Below are positions 29,045-30,614 of a stretch of DNA of 30,614 nucleotides, piece after piece. The notes beneath the pieces were generated by a model. It had not been told where the DNA came from. It made no database searches and saw only the letters and a list, made by a program, of their open reading frames with translations. This stretch comes from Firmicutes bacterium CAG:170 (GTDB lineage: Bacteria; Bacillota; Clostridia; Oscillospirales; Oscillospiraceae): the NCBI GenBank assembly GCA_000436735.1, contig FR887191.1:35751-66364 (forward strand). Reading direction: 5' to 3'. The first letter of the stretch is position 1, and each line of letters begins with the position of its first letter. Made by a program: the position numbers and the translations under genes.

Positions 29045-29145
29045 TTTTTCACAGCTGTGGACAAATTGTTGGCAATGTGGAATCCCGCTTGCGGTCTCTG
29101 AGTTTTTCACATTGTCAACAGTTTTGTCCACAGAACTTTTTCACA
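29045..29145. other. Cluster of DnaA-box-like sites between gpr and sigG
   Basis: Five 9-mers lie one mismatch from TTATNCACA: TTTTTCACA at 29045-29053, 29103-29111 and 29137-29145 (plus), and TTGTCCACA at 29124-29132 (plus) and 29056-29064 (minus). TTGTCCACA is the preferred box in high-GC bacteria such as Streptomyces. AT-rich tracts (29023-29050) lie alongside. No coding sequence covers 28827-29195. Confidence 0.55.
29055..29133. repeat. Large imperfect inverted repeat in the gpr-sigG gap
   Basis: Left arm 29055-29079 and right arm 29108-29133. CTGTGGACAAA, TGTTG and CAATGTG match in order, broken by one mismatch and one small indel. The loop is 28 bases. On the minus strand A-rich sequence follows instead of T, so it is not a gpr terminator. 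On the plus strand AACTTTTTC follows, but no plus-strand gene precedes it. Confidence 0.75.
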
Positions 29146-29195
29146 GGCCCGCAGTTGACAAACGGATTATGCCGTTGACATAAGCACTGCGAACA

Positions 29196-30068
29196 TTATG
29201 CGAGAAAACAGGGGATCTCCTCAAGGGTCAACCCCCGGTGCAGCGCAAGATCGATGGAATAGCCGATCAGCCTTGCAATTTCACGCACTCTGGCGTCAAT
29301 GTCGCGCGGCGTGACGACCATGCCGGAAATGCAGTTGTGGAAATTGCCGGTTTTTCCGTTTTCGTCCGCAAGTCCCGCCGCGTCCACGACCGTTGGCACG
29401 CCGATGGCGAGCACCGGCACGCCCAGCGTCTGTTCGTTGAACGCCGCGCGGCTGTTGCCGACGCCGGAGCCGGGTACGATCCCGGAATCCGCCAGCTGCA
29501 CCGTCGTACAGACGCGCTCCGGCTCCCGCGCGGCCAGCGCGTCCACCACAAGCACCATCTGCGGCCGGACTCTCTCCGCAGCTCCGCGCACCAGCTCCAC
29601 GCTTTCCACACCCGTCGTACCGAGCACGCCCGGCTGCACGGCGCTGACATCCCGGAAGCCCTCCAGCCCCGCAAGCCTTGCTGATTTCAGATGCCGCGTG
29701 ACGATCAGGCTCCGGAGCGTCAGCGGGCCGACGGCGTCCGGCGTGACCGCGTCGTTTCCAAGGCCCGCCACGAGCACGCTCTCGCACCCCGCTGTCAGAC
29801 GCCGCAGCTCCGCTGCAAGCGCATAGGCAGAGCGCGAAAAGGCGTTTCGCTCCCGGCGCGCCAGCGCGCCAAGCTCGAGCGTCAGATAGGTTCCGACGGG
29901 CTTGCGGAGCTGCCGCGCGCCGTTTTCATCGAGAATTTTCACAACGGTCGTCCGGATGCCGCGCCGCTCGTTCGTTCTGGCCCAGACGCCGGAAAGCTCC
30001 GTCTGTTCGCCTGCGCTGCGCCGCCAAAGCTCCTGTTCCTCCATCGCAAGGTCGGTTCTCGCGTACAT
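29196..30068 (-). CDS. gpr: Spore protease GPR (A25 family)
   Basis: 290 residues. The short leader MYARTDLAMEEQEL includes the region removed on activation in the forespore. The conserved core GLGNDAVTPDAVGPLT (about 102-117) and VLVVDALAAREPERVCTTVQLADSGIVPGSGVGNSR carry the two aspartates thought to act in catalysis. The enzyme degrades small acid-soluble spore proteins early in germination. GAGGTG is 7 bases before the ATG. A sigma-G-type promoter lies at 30087-30116, so GPR and its sigma factor are adjacent. Confidence 0.95.
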   Translation of the reverse strand: MYARTDLAMEEQELWRRSAGEQTELSGVWARTNERRGIRTTVVKILDENGARQLRKPVGTYLTLELGALARRERNAFSRSAYALAAELRRLTAGCESVLVAGLGNDAVTPDAVGPLTLRSLIVTRHLKSARLAGLEGFRDVSAVQPGVLGTTGVESVELVRGAAERVRPQMVLVVDALAAREPERVCTTVQLADSGIVPGSGVGNSRAAFNEQTLGVPVLAIGVPTVVDAAGLADENGKTGNFHNCISGMVVTPRDIDARVREIARLIGYSIDLALHRGLTLEEIPCFLA

Positions 30069-30086
30069 ATATTGTCACCTCGCGCG

Positions 30087-30116
30087 TAGTTTGCCTCCAT
30101 ATTTAGCGGCTTATGC
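30087..30116 (-). promoter_or_regulatory. Sigma-G-like promoter of gpr
   Basis: On the minus strand GCATA (30116-30112), 18 bases, CAAACTA (30093-30087). Six of seven -10 positions fit CATnnTA. gpr is a forespore gene in Bacillus, under sigma-F and sigma-G. Confidence 0.55.
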
Positions 30117-30148
30117 GAAAATTTTTTGCAAAAACATGAAAAAAGGGA

Positions 30149-30177
30149 TTGATTTTATGAAACGCACACGGTATAAT
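30149..30177 (+). promoter_or_regulatory. Sigma-A-type promoter of rpsT
   Basis: TTGATT (30149-30154), 17 bases, TATAAT (30172-30177), about 65 bases before the rpsT start. Confidence 0.8.
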
Positions 30178-30179
30178 GT

Positions 30180-30220
30180 GTTTCTGCATGGAAACGTTGT
30201 TTTAACGTTTCGTCAGAAAC
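30180..30220 (+). promoter_or_regulatory. Stem-loop in the rpsT leader, possible autoregulatory element
   Basis: Inner arms GAAACGTT (30191-30198) and AACGTTTC (30204-30211) around GTTTT. Outer arms GTTTCTG (30180-30186) and CAGAAAC (30214-30220). The ribosome site GGAGGAGG starts 7 bases later. The likely transcription start (about 30184) may cut off part of the outer stem. Confidence 0.5.
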
Positions 30221-30241
30221 GCTATTGGAGGAGGTGTAGTC

Positions 30242-30505
30242 ATGCCCAACATTAAGTCTGCCAAGAAGAGAGTTCTGGTTTCCAAGGTCAACAATGAACG
30301 CAACAAGATGGACAAGTCCATCCTCAAGACCACTTTGAAGAAGTTTGACGCCGCTGTTGCCGAAGGCAATCATGAGCAGGCCGATAGCGCTTACAAAGCA
30401 GCCGTTAAGACCATCGATCAGGCCGTGTGCAAGGGAATTATTCACAAGAATAACGCCGCCCGCAAGAAGAGCGGCATTACCCTGAAACTGAACAAAATGG
30501 CCTAA
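30242..30505 (+). CDS. rpsT: Small ribosomal subunit protein S20
   Basis: 87 residues, the usual S20 length. It starts MPNIKSAKKRVLVSKVNNER and continues as three long helices rich in Lys, with KKFDAAVAEGNHEQADSAYK and then KGIIHKNNAARKKSGITLKLNKM at the end. S20 binds the 5' domain and the 3' minor end of 16S rRNA early in assembly. GGAGGAGG is 7 bases before the ATG. It is monocistronic with its own promoter, leader hairpin and terminator. In E. coli S20 represses its own translation, so the leader hairpin is of interest. Confidence 0.97.
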   Translation: MPNIKSAKKRVLVSKVNNERNKMDKSILKTTLKKFDAAVAEGNHEQADSAYKAAVKTIDQAVCKGIIHKNNAARKKSGITLKLNKMA

Positions 30506-30524
30506 TTTCTTGTTCGTTTGAAAT

Positions 30525-30551
30525 CCCTCCGGAGCTGTCCGGAGGGTTTTT
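30525..30551 (+). terminator. Terminator of rpsT
   Basis: Stem CCCTCCGGA (30525-30533) and TCCGGAGGG (30538-30546), loop GCTG, followed by TTTTTC and then more T. Confidence 0.9.
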
Positions 30552-30559
30552 CATTTTCC

Positions 30560-30588
30560 TTGAATTTGCACCGGAGCGCTGGTATAAT
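30560..30588 (+). promoter_or_regulatory. Sigma-A-type promoter for a gene beyond the right edge
   Basis: TTGAAT (30560-30565), 17 bases, TATAAT (30583-30588). No start codon with a ribosome site follows before the window ends at 30614. Confidence 0.65.
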
Positions 30589-30614
30589 AAAATGCAGCGG
30601 CGGCTTGACTGCCG

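Noticed and set aside
29154..29180. Two GTTGACA copies 20 bp apart, as -35 elements of plus-strand promoters
   Set aside because: No acceptable -10 lies 16-18 bases downstream, and no plus-strand gene follows. They may be part of the same protein-binding region instead.

Overview
The window looks like ordinary core chromosome of an endospore-forming, fairly GC-rich member of the Clostridia. The gene repertoire (SpoIIIA channel operon, SpoIID, YqfC/YqfD, YlbJ, SigG, YlmC/YmxH, GPR protease, MurT/GatD) and the many Cys-rich small proteins suggest an anaerobic gut-type Oscillospiraceae/Ruminococcaceae lineage. The family-level assignment is inference. I see no phage, IS element, CRISPR array, tRNA or rRNA. 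About 40 genes are tightly packed and none is clearly broken.

Layout. Positions 1-3135 (minus) hold spoIIIAA-AB-AC-AD-AE and the first codons of spoIIIAF, divergent from spoIID (3286-4305, plus). Both have good sigma-E-like promoters in the shared 150-bp gap. Then come secG and prfB (minus), yccF (plus), yebC, nif3-trmK and a DUF1858 gene (minus). The 9233-13110 block is the conserved yqfC-yqfD-phoH-ybeY-era operon (minus), divergent from ylbJ (plus) across a palindromic promoter region. A small Cys-rich protein follows. Positions 14647-17755 (minus) carry a ComEA-like HhH protein, an OmpR-type regulator, a sensor kinase and a GerMN lipoprotein. Next are a D,D-carboxypeptidase, a family-4 uracil-DNA glycosylase and a methyltransferase (plus). 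murT-gatD (minus) is divergent from exoA and an SLH/SH3/NlpC-P60 wall hydrolase (plus). ProXp-ala editing protein (plus), rpsB-tsf (minus), sigG-ylmC and gpr (minus), and rpsT (plus) complete the window.

How the genes work together. One theme is sporulation. Mother-cell (sigma-E) genes make the SpoIIIA/SpoIIQ channel, the engulfment hydrolase SpoIID, YqfC/D and YlbJ. Forespore genes are sigG and its target gpr. A second theme is the cell envelope: lipid II amidation (MurT/GatD), peptidoglycan trimming (D,D-carboxypeptidase, NlpC/P60), SecG, and a kinase-regulator-lipoprotein set. The rest is translation and genome maintenance (RF2, S2, EF-Ts, S20, Era, YbeY, TrmK, ProXp, UDG, ExoIII).

Most interesting signals. 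(1) About 100 bp between gpr and sigG packs five one-mismatch DnaA-box-like 9-mers, two of them inside a 23-of-26 inverted repeat. (2) The regulator-kinase-GerMN lipoprotein set resembles actinobacterial mtrA-mtrB-lpqB, and its kinase lacks a usual start codon for its first membrane helix. (3) murT is predicted to have a leaderless mRNA. (4) The secG terminator is written into the last codons of spoIID. (5) A perfect 8-8 palindrome fills the spacer of the secG promoter. (6) yccF carries a 30-bp in-frame tandem duplication. I found no clear case for a wholly new multi-gene system.
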